Source: Branchiostoma floridae (Eukaryota > Chordata > Leptocardii > Amphioxiformes > Branchiostomatidae). Taken from it: a DNA stretch of 64,000 bases. A program made the position numbers and the translations under genes. A model generated the notes under the pieces. It was not told the origin of the DNA. It searched no databases and saw only the letters and a list, made by a program, of their open reading frames with translations. The stretch's first letter is position 1. Every line of letters begins with the position of its first letter. The stretch lies in assembly GCF_000003815.2 (NCBI RefSeq), contig NC_049983.1, forward strand, positions 27,438,104-27,502,103. The letters run 5' to 3'. Below, piece by piece: positions 34,825 through 46,200 of the stretch.

Positions 34825-35240
34825 TAGGGGTGGGTACCGGTACAGAAAATTCAGGTCCAGAGGATCAGGTCCAGGTTCGGACCTGAACCTGGACCTGATT
34901 CAGTATGACTCATACCAATGGTCCATTTCACTACAAAGAAATCTGTTTGGTGGAGTATTCAACTCAAAGTGGCATTTTAAAATCCAACAACGTTAACTGC
35001 ACCTGTACGATTGGCTGTAAAACTTGTTAGAAAGTACTATAAAGTCTACTCTACTTCACTCTTGTTATTTTCTTCTACATGCAAGCACCAAAACGTGTGA
35101 ATACCTGATCAAATAATCTGTTAATTTTCTAACAGGTCCAACATCCGGTCGACCTAATTTTTTCAGGTCCGGTTTTTCTGGACCGGTCCAATAAGAAAAA
35201 CCGGTTTTGTACCGGTACGCTGTACCGATACCCAGCCCTA
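34825..35240. mobile_element. hAT-type MITE with perfect 8-bp target duplication ACTGGGAC
   Basis: Begins TAGGGGTGGGTACCGGTACAG and ends CTGTACCGATACCCAGCCCTA, an imperfect terminal inverted repeat of about 21 bp. ACTGGGAC flanks it at 34817-34824 and 35241-35248, the 8-bp duplication expected for hAT. Inside lies a perfect 15-bp-arm hairpin (34864-34878 and 34885-34899, loop GGACCT), and GGTCCGG/CCGGTCC motifs recur. It has no coding capacity. Confidence 0.92.
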
Positions 35241-35505
35241 ACTGGGACGATCGAGTCGCAGTCATTCGGGATAGACGTTCATAAGACTGTACGGAAATAG
35301 GGGGTCTTACTAGTAACTTACCTACCGCCAGTCACATGTACGGTACGGCTCCAAATATGACCTTCTTTCAGAAACTCTTGAAGTAATAGAAATGACAAAA
35401 CGAGCAGAGACGGACTTTGAACCCTGCGCTTTCACTCTACTTTATGTTTTGTACCATAATGATGTTGATATAGATTTATTAAGATTCTGTAATCTTTATC
35501 TCTGT

Positions 35506-35600
35506 TACATTTTATCTGACCCGTACCTCCCTCATGACCTCGATGAAAAGCGGTCTGCTAGCCGACATGAGCTTCCCGTGAAGAAAGGTTCAAACAAACT
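35506..35600 (+). mobile_element. Retrotransposon 3' tail, copy 1
   Basis: ACATTTTATCTGACCC, ACCTCCCTCATGACCTCGAT, GAAAAGCGGTCTGC, GAGCTTC and AAGGTTCAAACAAAC are shared in order with 56030-56143. The second copy has a longer (AAAC)n tail. The shared 3' end and variable tail indicate a LINE/SINE family. No coding part is visible here. Confidence 0.6.
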
Positions 35601-35972
35601 TCCACAGATTTTATGAACGGGAGGTTCGAGTCTTGATTATGAAAAGTGCATTCCTTTCTTGTTGCAACCAATGGAAGATCGGCTCTTTATCTAGCCGATG
35701 GCATGGCACGAGGCTTCAATCTTTCTAACATTATCATGTGCGACCGGTGGAAGGGAGGGAAGGTTTGGCGAACAGTAGTCAGTAGAACGCCCCGTTCCAT
35801 CTTTCCCGACCGAACATGGAACAGTATCAGCGTGGTGTAACGGTTCCAAAACAACACGTTTGGAAAACGCGCTTCTACAAAACTTCCTCACAAAGTACAC
35901 ACACACACACCAGACCAGCATCACAACGACGCGCAGAAGCTCTTGGTATTTTCTTACGACCTCTCCAAAGAC

Positions 35973-38900
35973 ATGGAGGGAGGAGGGGACGAGGTACCGC
36001 CGTCTCCGTTCCGCAGCAGCGGGCCGCTGTTCCCGGTAAGACTGCGGGAGTTGGCGGACGACCCGACGGTCCGGTCCGTGCGCTGGTCCCCGGACGGCAC
36101 CACCCTGCTCATCCACCAGAAACTGCTGGAGGAGGAGCTGCTGGACCCCGAGAAGCCGGGCGCCTTCAAGACTCGGACGTTCGGCTCCTTCTACCGACAG
36201 ATGAACCTGTACGGGTTCCGGCGGGCCCGCGGAAACAGGGAGGGGCGGCCCGAGCACCCCGACGGGCTGGAGACGGCCGAGCTGAGGGAGTTCCACCACA
36301 CGGTGAGTGGGGTCTTGGTCTTACTTTGACTTAATTCATATTGCAACGGGTATAATACAACGTGGACACGCACTTGGCATCTAACTAGCTGATATCATGA
36401 CCATATACATATATAGTAAAAAAATAAACAAGCGTAAGTACAATCAAATGATAATGACAGTAAGTAAAATTTTCTCGACGTACGATTTCAGAAGGACTTC
36501 GACAAACCGACTGTCAGTACGGAGCTACGACCCCTTTTTTCTGCCCCAAGACAGATGCATTTTGTACCGGTAGCCATGCCAGGATACTGTTGTGTCCCTT
36601 TTGATACTTGTAAATTCTGCGTTATGCGTTATGGTAGTAAGAATGACTTGAGTACCGTACAAACTGTTTGTTGGAATTCATTAGAAGTGTGGAAAGACCG
36701 GTACCGATGCACTGCCTCGCCACAGGTAAATTATTTTGTACGACACATCTATGTATGACTGTACATGTCCTGTATAATCTGTCGTAGAGCCGTCGTAATA
36801 ACGTAACTTTCATTTGTCTTCTATGTATTAACCTTGACGTGTTTGCTTGACGTAATTATGCAGTTTGATGAAAACCCGCGCCGCAGTGATTTTCTGTGCC
36901 CAAACAGTTTGACATTCATTTATTTATTCGTTTTCGAGTACAGATACAAACGTCACATTTCCAAAGCGGGTCCGGCCGGGCTGTTTGCATGTGGAAACGA
37001 GAAACAGAAATATATTATGTATACGGAAAATGTACACAAACAATGGCCACAACTTGTCGCTTTACGTCTTGTGAAGTTTAGTGTCTTTTATAACATCATA
37101 CTTTTCGTTCCCGAAAGCTGCCCGGTCGGGCCCCGCTTTGGAGATTAGCCATAAACATGTACATATGTCCTTTAACTAGTACGAAAATTCCGGGTTTATG
37201 TCCTGACTCGAAACTTCCGGATCGATGACCTAAAAATTAAGACATTGTTCTTGTTTCCCGTCTGCAGTACTTCCAGCGGGACCAGCCAGAGCTGCTGTCC
37301 CTCGTGCGGCGGCCGAGCTGTTCCCGGGCGGCGCTTACCGAGCGGAGAACCGAGAGGGTACGGCAGCTGCAAGAGGCGTCCCCGCAGGACCGTGTAGAGA
37401 GGGCCCGGTGGTTACAGGGCGAGTCGCCGCGGGACCGTGCCGAGAGGGCCCGGCTGCTGCAAGAGGCGTCCCCGCGGGACCGTGTAGAGAGGGCCCGGTG
37501 GCCACAGGGCGAGTCACCGCGAGACCGTGCCGAGAGGGTACGGCAGCTGCAAGAGGCGTCCCCGCTGGACCGTGTAGAGAGGGCCCGGTGGCCACAGGGC
37601 GAGTCACCGCGAGACCGTGCCGAGAGGGTACGGCAGCTGCAAGAGGCGTCCCCGCAGGACCGTGTAGAGAGGGTCCGGTGGCCACAGGGCGAGTCGCCGC
37701 GGGACCGTGTCGAGAGGGTACGGCAACTACAAGAGGCGTCCCCGCAGGACCGGGTAGAGAGGGCCCGGTGGTTACAGGGCGAGTCGCCGCAAGGCAAGAG
37801 GACCGTCAGTGATCTAGTTCAGGACGAAAGGCAACGAACACCTGAAGGCGGTACAACATGTACAGACAAGTCTACACCGGAGGATCGCCCGTCAATGCCG
37901 GTGATTCCGCCAACTGCATCCCCAGCGCTGGCCGTACCCGTCACTATCTCAGCGCCCACAATCTCAACAGCACCAGAAGGTATTCTATACGATACCTTTG
38001 TATCACCGGGTACAGACACGATTTACCAGTCGCTCTGGACTTCGAACCTACTGTCTGGAGCCGACCAGGGACCACTGTTCAGTGGTCCTCGGGCTTCTTC
38101 GCTGGTCCAGCCGCAGGAGTTCTCACTTCGGCCGAGGGTACCGGGACCGCGACGGAATCTATTTGGTACTGCTGCTGCTGCTACTTATCACATGATTCCT
38201 GGAATAGCCAATGCCGCTAGAACGGACCAACAGATTCCCGGGACAGCCGGCGATGCTACAGCTTACCAGCAGATTCCCGTAACAGTCGGTCCTGCTACAG
38301 CTAACCAACAGATTCCCGGAACAGCCAGTCCTGCTATAGCTAACCAGCAGATTTCCGGAACCGCCGGTCCTGCTATAGCTAACCAGCAGATTTCCGGAAC
38401 AGCCGGTCCTGCTATAGCTAACCAGAAGATTCCCAGAACAGTCGATGGTGCTACAGCTAGCCAGCATATTCCCGTAAAAGTCGGTGCTGCTACAGCAAAC
38501 CAGCAACAGATTCTCAGAATAGTTGGTCAGGCTGGTGATCTTACAGGGCAGCAGATTCCCGGAACAGTCGATGTTGCTGCTACTAGTAACCAGGAGATTC
38601 CGGTTTGTGGTACTAGTATTTCTAATCAGCCGATTCCTGTAATAATTGGATCTGGGCGTTTTCAATCGAACCCGAGCACACGTGTAGAAGGGAAGCAGCT
38701 GCAGGCAAAAGTGCGACCGGAAGGAGAACTTCGCTTGGAAGTACCGAGACTGGATTTAGAAGTGCCACTCATTGAAGTACCGCGGTCAAAAGTACCATGT
38801 ATCGATGTGTCAAGTGTGGGAGTACCACGGCAAGATGTACCACAGGTAATGGCACCTTATATAAAGGTACCACTATCTGAAGTACCGCTAGCAGAAGTAC

Positions 38901-41227
38901 CGCAATGTGACAACGTACCACTGGTGGAGGAGCAACAGACCAAGAGATCGCGAACGAAAGCTTCATTAGAAGAGCTGCCGGCAGGACTGTCGCTGATAGA
39001 AGTAGTGTGGATGCCGTCACCACAAACTGAGGAACCACAGACGAAAGCACAAGAAGTAAAAATGTTTTCCTTGAAAGAACCGACCTCAGTACCGACTGTC
39101 CAGCTGCAGAGGATAGCGTCACCATGGATGGAGGTACCGCGGATAGAAGTGGACACCCCGCTTGGGATGGATCACGTGTTACACAAGGTGATACCGCTGG
39201 AGGGAGTGTCTAAAGTTGACGTGTCTTTAGCAGAGGCCGCACAGAAGTCCCTTCCGACACAGCTCCCCGCACAACCAGCAGTGCCTGCCATTGGAGCAGG
39301 CATGTCACAGTGTCAGAGGGAACTGTCACGGCAAGAGGTGTCTGACAGGACGGTACCCCACATGGAAGCTCCCAACATAAAAGCATTGCCGGTATCAGCA
39401 TTAGTACCACAGCCGGTACCAACATCAGTACTACAGTCGGCGGTACCGCCTACCTGCCGACCGCTGCAGTCCCAAACCGACCAGCATGCCCAGGAGGACG
39501 CTCCCGTTGAGGTCGGAGTCTGCGCTCGCTGCCGGAGTAAGTATGGTCCTCCCAGCGAGCAAACGGACACCGCAAACCCTACAGCCGAAAATGGACCTTC
39601 CAGCGAGAAATCGGACGGCACAAACCCTACAGCCGAAGCAATGACTTCCACGGCTGAAATTAAAGCGAATATAGTTGTAAGCGAGACTAAGGTACCGGAG
39701 ATTTACACCCCATCACCCGCCAGAAACGAACCGTCCCTACCGGAGGTCTTTGTCCCCCCGCCGGCTAGGAACGCATCATCCCCAGCTACAGGTGAGCTAC
39801 AGGTACCCATCTTGAAGACTCCGGGAAAACTCGCCGACTCTTCTTCTCACGTTTCTACGGCGACCGATTATTCAACAGATCCCGTCGTCATGGTCCCCGC
39901 TTCTGCTGACAACGTCGCCATGGCGACCACCGATGAGGTATCATTCCTGACTGTTGCCAACTTTGAAGAGGTTGTGACGTCACCGAGCAAGAGGCAGAAG
40001 GCGCACGATGAGAGAGATAGTCTGGCCGACAAGACGTCTTACAAGGCAGCAGTCTCACCTGCGGGGCAGAAAGCAACACACACGTGTCTGGAAGAAGACA
40101 TCTTCTTCTCACCTGAAGATATGTCCGGCACCAGCACCCCGAAGCGGAAGAGCAGGAGGAGATGTAAGAAGCTGGGCGGGCGGGAACGGCGGGGCGTGAG
40201 GAGGAAGGTCCAGGTGATGACGCATGAGGAGGAGGTACTGGCGGCGGTCCGAGCCATCCAGCAAGAAGAGTTGGAGCACGGCCAGGTGGAAGTCCCTGCC
40301 GTGTCTGTACTTCAACACGACATGCCACGAACGCTACACGACATGCCAAGAACGCTACACGACATGCCAAGAACGCTACACGACATGTCACGACCACAAT
40401 GTGACAAGCCACGACCACAGCACGACATGTCACGACCACATCACGACATGTCAAGACCACAGTCCGACATGCCACGACCACAGCACGACATTCCAATACC
40501 ACAGCCCGAGACGCCACTATCACTTCACGACATGCCACGAACGCCATTCCACGTGCGAAGAACGCCACACGACTTTTCACGACCACAACAGGAGATGCCA
40601 CGACCGCTTCATGACATGCCGCCGAAAATGCCGAGTTCAGGTTTTAGCAACCCGCCCGTGCCTACCGCTCCCTTTCCAGCGTCTTATGCGGGGCTGGCAC
40701 CTGAAGACGCCAAGAAGCTTCCCTTTAAGAAGCGATTCTGCGCCATACCGGCAGAGCCTGCAGCACAGGAACCTCATGAACAGGGGGCGCTCTCGACAAG
40801 TGTTGACGACTTGATCGTATTCGGAACAAGCATAAGGCTGGTTCCGGCACCAGAAGACAGTGGCAGTATTTTTTCAAATAATCACACATCCGGCTTAGAG
40901 GAGGAAGATGGACTAAAAACACCGGAAGTTGACACAAAATCGTCTCCATATGTGGTTCAAGGTCAATTTTACGTCCCTCTCAACGAGGTCGAATGTGGTG
41001 AAGGAAACAAAGATTTTGAAATAGTTGACATTGTTGGAGTTGACAGTAAAGTTGCGGCAGAACAGAGTGCCCGGGACGAGCGGAGCGTGGTGTTAGGCGA
41101 CGAAGTTCAAGTACAGACGTTACAAGAACAGCAGGGTCAAGGTCATGTCGGTCAACCTTCAGATCCGGACATGCAGTCTGCAGTACCACTCATCTCCGCT
41201 AGTCGTGGTGACGTTGTCATTGTTTGA
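35973..41227 (+). CDS. HSF5: HSF5-like heat-shock-factor-type transcription factor with giant repeat-rich exon 2
   Basis: Exons 35973-36302 and 37268-41227 join in phase (CACACG|gtgagt ... tctgcag|TACTTC), giving 1,429 residues. The first ATG is at 35973. Residues 19-126 form an HSF winged-helix DNA-binding domain: FPVRLRELADD, VRWSPDG, and recognition helix FGSFYRQMNLYGFRR with the DNA-contacting Arg near residue 75. The domain closes with FHHT|YFQRDQPELL across the intron. The FPxRL, LLIHQ and FHxxYFxRDQPELL pattern is closest to vertebrate HSF5, a germline factor. Residues about 136-285 are ten 15-residue repeats (DRVERARWLQGESPR), 418-568 are 16-residue repeats (TAGPAIANQQIPG), 591-665 carry VP-x-x-x-VP motifs, 1068-1090 are a basic NLS-like stretch (PKRKSRRRCKK), and 1125-1228 are 8-residue HDMPRTL/HDMSRPQ repeats. 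I see no canonical leucine-zipper HR-A/B. The remainder has no recognisable domain. It could also be an HSFY-type relative. Exon 1 is very GC-rich compared with its flanks. Confidence 0.85.
37340..37795 (+). repeat. 45-bp coding minisatellite (15-residue repeat) in the HSF5-like gene
   Basis: Ten units of 45 bp alternate between two types, GTAGAGAGGGCCCGGTGG-containing and GCCGAGAGGGTACGGCAG-containing, so the higher-order period is 90 bp. Several other frames are open on both strands as a by-product (for example minus 37237-37797). Confidence 0.95.
40311..40620 (+). repeat. 24-bp coding repeat (HDMPRTL/HDMSRPQ) in the HSF5-like gene
   Basis: About 12 to 13 units of CACGACATGCCA(A/C)GAACGCTA or CACGACATGTCACGACCACA encode an 8-residue His-Asp-Met-Pro/Ser-Arg-Pro motif. 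The 5' units are most alike and the 3' units more diverged. Confidence 0.9.
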
Positions 41228-44200
41228 TTCCCGTCACAACACATGGGTCCCATGACCCGGCCTTCTCCCATAAACTGATTATAAAAATATCAAAAAGACA
41301 CGAAGCATTTGTTGGAATAAAGTTTGTTACAATTATGTTCTAACGGGTCTCTTAATTTTCTGTTTCCTGGGAATTACAGTTATTATAAAGAGTGCCTTTA
41401 TAAAAGACTTTACGGTTTAATTCATGTATCACTAAAAGCGTCCCTTCCCAGAAAGGCAGTGCACGAAGGTGTGTTTATAGCGGTTGATAATTCCCTTTTA
41501 TACATCATAACTGATCTCAAACGTGGAAGAGGTTAGTACATAACTTTCAGCGCTAGGTCGGACCTGCACAGTCCCGGAGTTTTCAGTGGTGCGGTCACGA
41601 GTACGTTTGCAGCTGGAAACTGCCTCTTGTGTGAGTGACGTAGATAAATGCAGTTTGTAATTGCAATAAACAGGTAGTTGACCTACAAATACACCCACAT
41701 CATAGCTGCTCCACCAAGGCACAACTGAAAACATAGTCTTCTTCTCGAATATAATAAAACTTAAGTCTGAACGCTATAGCGCTATGCATATGGTACTTGA
41801 AATATTCGCAGCAAGGTGGTTTTAACCTCATTGTTGCAGTAATTTACCTAGTTGAAAAAAGCATACAAATACACCCATACACTATTCAGCCTTGGCCACA
41901 TTTCTCTGGAGTATATTTGGGTTCGCCATAGGATGGAGTTCTAGAACTCAGTTTGTTTGCTTTTTCACGTCAAAAAAGATGTCATGACCCATTCCTCATT
42001 AACTGGGAAAATTGGAGGTAGAAAATTGTAAAAAATAAAGTTGTCCAAAACGCTTACCTGCTGGTATGAACTTGTTACCACTTATATCGACTATCTTTTG
42101 CTATTTTTGTCTGGTGCTAACACGCTTAATTTTGGAGATATTTGATTTTTAGTAGGCCATGTCATCTTTCCTACAATTTCGTAATAAAGAGCATATTACT
42201 ACACAGAGAAATGTTCCAGCAAGTAATAGTGGATTAACAACAGCCAAATTAGCGAATTTTCCAACCCAAAACCTTCAAATTACACGCCAATGAGAAATAT
42301 TTAACCGCCGTGTCATTTGTTTCGGAATAATCATCAAAATTACTAGCTATTAAGTTTGCTACATTTGTATAAAAGTAAATAAATGATATATGTTTTTTCT
42401 GATATGAAGACAAACCGTTTAATACTCCTTAATTTTCACCCTGTAGGATGGGATAAGAGCGACAGAATATATTTATGAAAATGGTTGGAAGCAGGCGATA
42501 TCTATTCTACAGTAAATGCCAATGAACTGTGGTAACGTAAATTACAGAATCTCTAACATTTGGAGGAAAGCCGAATAGTGTACATACTGGCTCTATTTGA
42601 ACTGATCAGGTCATGTTCGTCTATAATGCTGGACCTCTTATCTTCATGTTGCTAACTCAGAGTAGCAAAAAAGTGTATCTTTGTTATCCGGAATACCCGT
42701 ATAATCTTGTTCGTCCTATACCCACCCGGACTCTGCGGAAAGACACCCAAGATATGCAAGGTCTCTATCTTGGCGGGGTCTATTTAAATACATGCTAACT
42801 TTTGCTAAGTAACAAAGGATTCACGCAATCACACGCTCTAGGTCAGAACCGCTTCGTCCTCGCGTCCTTTAATCAAGTCTTTGGGAATAGCAGGACATGA
42901 TGCGATGGCAACATAACCAGATGGACTGGGCCTTTCTAGCACAAGCTTTCGATATTGGAAAGACAACAAACTAAACACCAGTTATCGCACTTCTTATAAA
43001 ACATTTTTTAATGTCAGGACAATCTTTGTTCGTGGAACAAACACAATGTCACATCAATATAGAATGAATGTGCTACCTAACAAAATGTCCATCCATACAC
43101 CTTATATCGTGTGGTTCAATAATACCGGCAGATAGAACTGTGTAATATGTGTATAACAAGGCTTTTGTTGATGAGCAAGGCTATAAACAACATTATCATA
43201 TAGCCAGGCGCCGCGGACCAATCAGAAGGCCCCGTTCCACGTTGGTTATGACGCCGTAACACAAAGATCCAGGTCAGGCAGGTGGGTTTCGCTCCTCTGA
43301 TTGGTCAGAATGAATCGACACCGGCACCGGTGTCGATTTGCATCGACACCGGCACCAGTGTCGATACTCATAAAACCACCTCGTTCGCTTCGCTCACATC
43401 GGTGGTTTTATTCGGTGGTTATAGCAAAGGACCAGGCGTTATGACACCATATACACCTCGGGGCGGGTCATTAACCCTTAAGTGAATTTTCCAAAAGAGA
43501 GCTGCATGTGTAAAGGCAGTCTGTTCTACAGTTATCCTGGCAGCCTGTCCCTTTACACTAATGCCACATGATTACATGACAAGCCTGACGTTATATAGAT
43601 CTTGACTTTATAGAGTGGGATTGGTTTCACAAATAGCTTTCTGCCTTGAACCATGTGTCTGTCCATGTAAAACAATTCTGTGCATCAATTCTGTGCAGTC
43701 ACGACTGGTTGAAAGAGTAGTTTGCTTCTAATTAACAAGATTTCCAACCTAAACAAGCAAAGGTGAAAACTTCGGAACATCTAATGATAGTGAAGTCTTA
43801 ACTTAAGTTAGCTATTAACTTCTGCAGCCCATATGCTTTTGATCATGGAGCTTATAACTGACATGTCCTCAATGTAGATAACGTGGCGCTAGCGTAAATA
43901 GTGTCGCTGATTTACCGCCGTCTGTACGTTTATATAAAGGGGTCCACTGTGTAAAACGAGAAATATTTCTGTGACACGAATCTTGACTACATTGACCTTC
44001 ATAATAAGCTGATCATAATCTCTGTTGCTATTTAAGACAAACATGCTTGAAACGTACCTTACTTCATCAGTCAGTGTTGAGCATGAATTTCTGTCATTCC
44101 AGTCGCGTGATCTTCAAAAAGCGCGCGAAAATGACGACAAACTTGGACGAGTCTACTTTGACAACAGGTGTTTATTTTGGTTCAGTCCAACCCAATATAC

Positions 44201-44323
44201 ATTTATTCAACTTGGTACTATACATTCCGTGTAATGTTGATTATTGAAGCATCAGATATCAATATAAACACCCGCATCTTTCCAAGTTGGTGCATGTCAG
44301 GTTTATCATTTGAACATCGTTCC
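41228..44323. other. Intergenic after the HSF5-like gene
   Basis: A probable poly(A) signal AATAAA at 41316-41321 lies 90 bp after the HSF5-like stop. The rest is AT-rich with no supported gene. 43200-43450 is a palindrome-rich patch described separately. GGTAACGTAAATTAC at 42531 is an outlying copy of a motif that clusters at 44961-45336. Confidence 0.5.
43218..43410. repeat. Nested inverted repeats with GC-rich palindromes
   Basis: ATCGACACCGG-CA-CCGGTGTCGAT (43314-43337) is a perfect 11-bp-arm palindrome. A near copy follows at 43342-43365. TAAAACCACC (43371-43380) and GGTGGTTTTA (43401-43410) form a further stem. GACCAATCAG near 43218 and CTGATTGGTC near 43297 are inverted CCAAT motifs enclosing the left part. 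Confidence 0.8.
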
Positions 44324-44784
44324 TGTAACAGTGGTGTTCTAGCGCTGCCAAACTGACCACGCCAACAGCTCTTGAGCTTTTGGTGTTGTGGTTAGCACGT
44401 TGGATTTGTGATCCGGCTGCCCGAGTTCGGCGCAGGTTCGAATCCCGGGAGTCGGGATGTTGTTTATTTCTGTTCTTACTCGCCCCTCTGAATTTCTACA
44501 ATGGTTCCCACGCCGGCCCTGTGAGTAACAGGCTAGTATGTGCCACACAGGGATGTCGATCTCGGAGATTCGAGGACGAATCTTGAAAAGAAAAGGGGGA
44601 GTAGTGTAACAGTGGTGTTCAAGGACTGCTAAACCGAAGACGCCTAATGGCTTCAGCCTTTTGGCCGAACGGTTTGCACGTTCGATTTGTGATCCGGCTG
44701 CCCGGGTTCGGCGCGGGTTCGAATCCCGGGAGTCGGCGTGTTGTTTCTTTCTGTTCTTACTCGCCCCTCGTATTTCTACATTCC
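44320..44784 (+). mobile_element. Complete miniature LTR retrotransposon with tRNA-like LTRs (Helenus-type TRIM)
   Basis: LTR 1 is 44324-44500 and LTR 2 is 44605-44780; both start TGTAACAGTGGTGTTC and end ATTTCTACA. The 104-bp interior begins ATGGTTCCCACGCC, a primer-binding-site-like TGG one base after LTR 1. It ends with a polypurine tract GAAAAGAAAAGGGGGAG (44585-44601) three bases before LTR 2. TTCC flanks the element at 44320-44323 and 44781-44784, a 4-bp target duplication. Each LTR holds a Pol III A box (TGGTTAGCACG or its diverged partner) and a B box GGTTCGAATCC, with an anticodon-arm-like TTGGATTTGTGATCCGG. The LTRs agree closely in their 3' halves and diverge in the 5' halves. It has no coding capacity. 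I recall animal TRIMs named Helenus with tRNA-like LTRs and 4-bp duplications; this fits. Confidence 0.88.
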
Positions 44785-44960
44785 TATGAGAAATGAAAAG
44801 TCCCAGCATCGTAAAATTCACTGAAACAGGAACATATAAACAGACTGCATTGTGACTCTATGGCAAGCCAAGCCCACCTACAGTAACATTACAGCAGATA
44901 ATACGTCTTTGGTTGATGTGCTCTTGCTGAACATCCGATGACATGTTGAAGAAAAAAAAT

Positions 44961-45336
44961 GGTAACGTAAATTATATGGTAACGTAAATTATATTTATAC
45001 TTTTAATGATAAATAAAATCTTAATAAACAGCTCTGGAAAGATTAACTCTGCAGGCAATTACTTATCTGGGAGCATTCTTTCCTATCAGTGCAAAAGTAA
45101 TGGTCTTTCTATAATTCTAAGGGACTTATTATGGTAACGTAAATTATATCAAAAAAGTGACAAACGGCCTGAGATTGGCGGTTATAGTCATGTTTCCAAC
45201 ATTCGTGTTTTATGTGTTCTGTCATTTGTTTATTACGCAACACCACTGTTTAGCAGATAAAACAGTGAAAACATTATCGGAAAATGTCTTTTCGTAAGCG
45301 AATTACACCCAACAGAAGTTCGGTAACGTAAATTAT
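44961..45336 (+). repeat. Clustered 15-bp motif GGTAACGTAAATTAT
   Basis: Exact copies start at 44961, 44978, 45133 and 45322. GGTAACGTAAATTAC occurs at 42531, and a partial GATGTAAATTATGACT near 45434. The spacing is irregular apart from the 17-bp adjacent pair. The sequence between the copies is unique and non-coding. Confidence 0.7.
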
Positions 45337-45706
45337 GCAAAAGTTGGCGACAAGAATAAAACGGCATCTGACGTAAAAAGGTCGTCTGCTGGACAAGTTC
45401 ATCAACACATGACAAGCTGGCCTAAGTGGTTGATGTAAATTATGACTGAAAATTTAAAGAACTAACGTCTTTTCATTATCAGAATGCCACGATATTCACC
45501 TTTATAGCATTTCCGACACGTGTTTTTAGCGTGTTTCTAAGCAAAACCTTACCCGGGACGACCAAAAGGCAACTAACAATGGTGGGAAAACATTGCTTAG
45601 CATATTACTATCATGTACTTGTAACGGAAAAGGGCAAAATACGTAGTCATTGTGTCTTTAAAGAAAACTGTGGCCCGCTGCTTATGTGCGACAGCAATTT
45701 GCCCCT

Positions 45707-46200
45707 TTAACGGTGCACACCCCAGTTCTTCCGCGACCGGGGTCCGTGGTAGTCCGCGACCAAAAAGTGACGAAAGGCTTCCGAGGGCCCAAGTTTGAGT
45801 TGACATTTCTCATTATTTCCTGCGAAATGACATTAAACGGTTACATGGCTGAAAAGCGTAGGAAATGGTGTGTTTTTGGTGCAAATTGTGTTTTGGTCCG
45901 CGCGTTGCTTCCGCGATATCCCTACGCCTGAATGTAAAGAGGCCCGTGACCTAGATTTACCTCTGAAGCGCTGTGTCAAGCAAAGTTGCAATGCCGCGCG
46001 CCGTGGATGATTAAAAAAACTGTAGTACTAGAATTTTCTTTATAATTGGCTGGATTAGTCTTTAGATTTTCCTCTTTCTGGCAGTATCAATCGTGCTTGC
46101 CGGAAAAATCTTCTTCATCTGTTTTATCCAATGCGAAAATGCCCCGATTTTGTGCATCATTTTTGACCTGAAAATAATGATTTTTCCCTATAATTTTTCA
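45707..46200. repeat. Nearly identical 494-bp repeat, copy 1 (ends at assembly gap)
   Basis: Starts TTAACGGTGCACACCC and runs to the gap. It matches 47503-47996 with about six differences. It contains an 81-codon frame that is merely the repeat sequence; no domain is recognised. The TTAA start would suit a TTAA-targeting transposon, but the far end cannot be seen. Confidence 0.9.

Noticed and set aside
39888-40601. 237-codon minus-strand frame in the HSF5-like exon
   Set aside because: Antisense of the repeat-rich coding exon; the HDMPR repeats read backwards give the pseudo-regular Val/Ala/Cys pattern.
44380-44450. Functional tRNA gene
   Set aside because: Good A and B boxes, but embedded in an LTR that is duplicated at 44605-44780 with PBS, polypurine tract and target duplication; better explained as a retrotransposon promoter.
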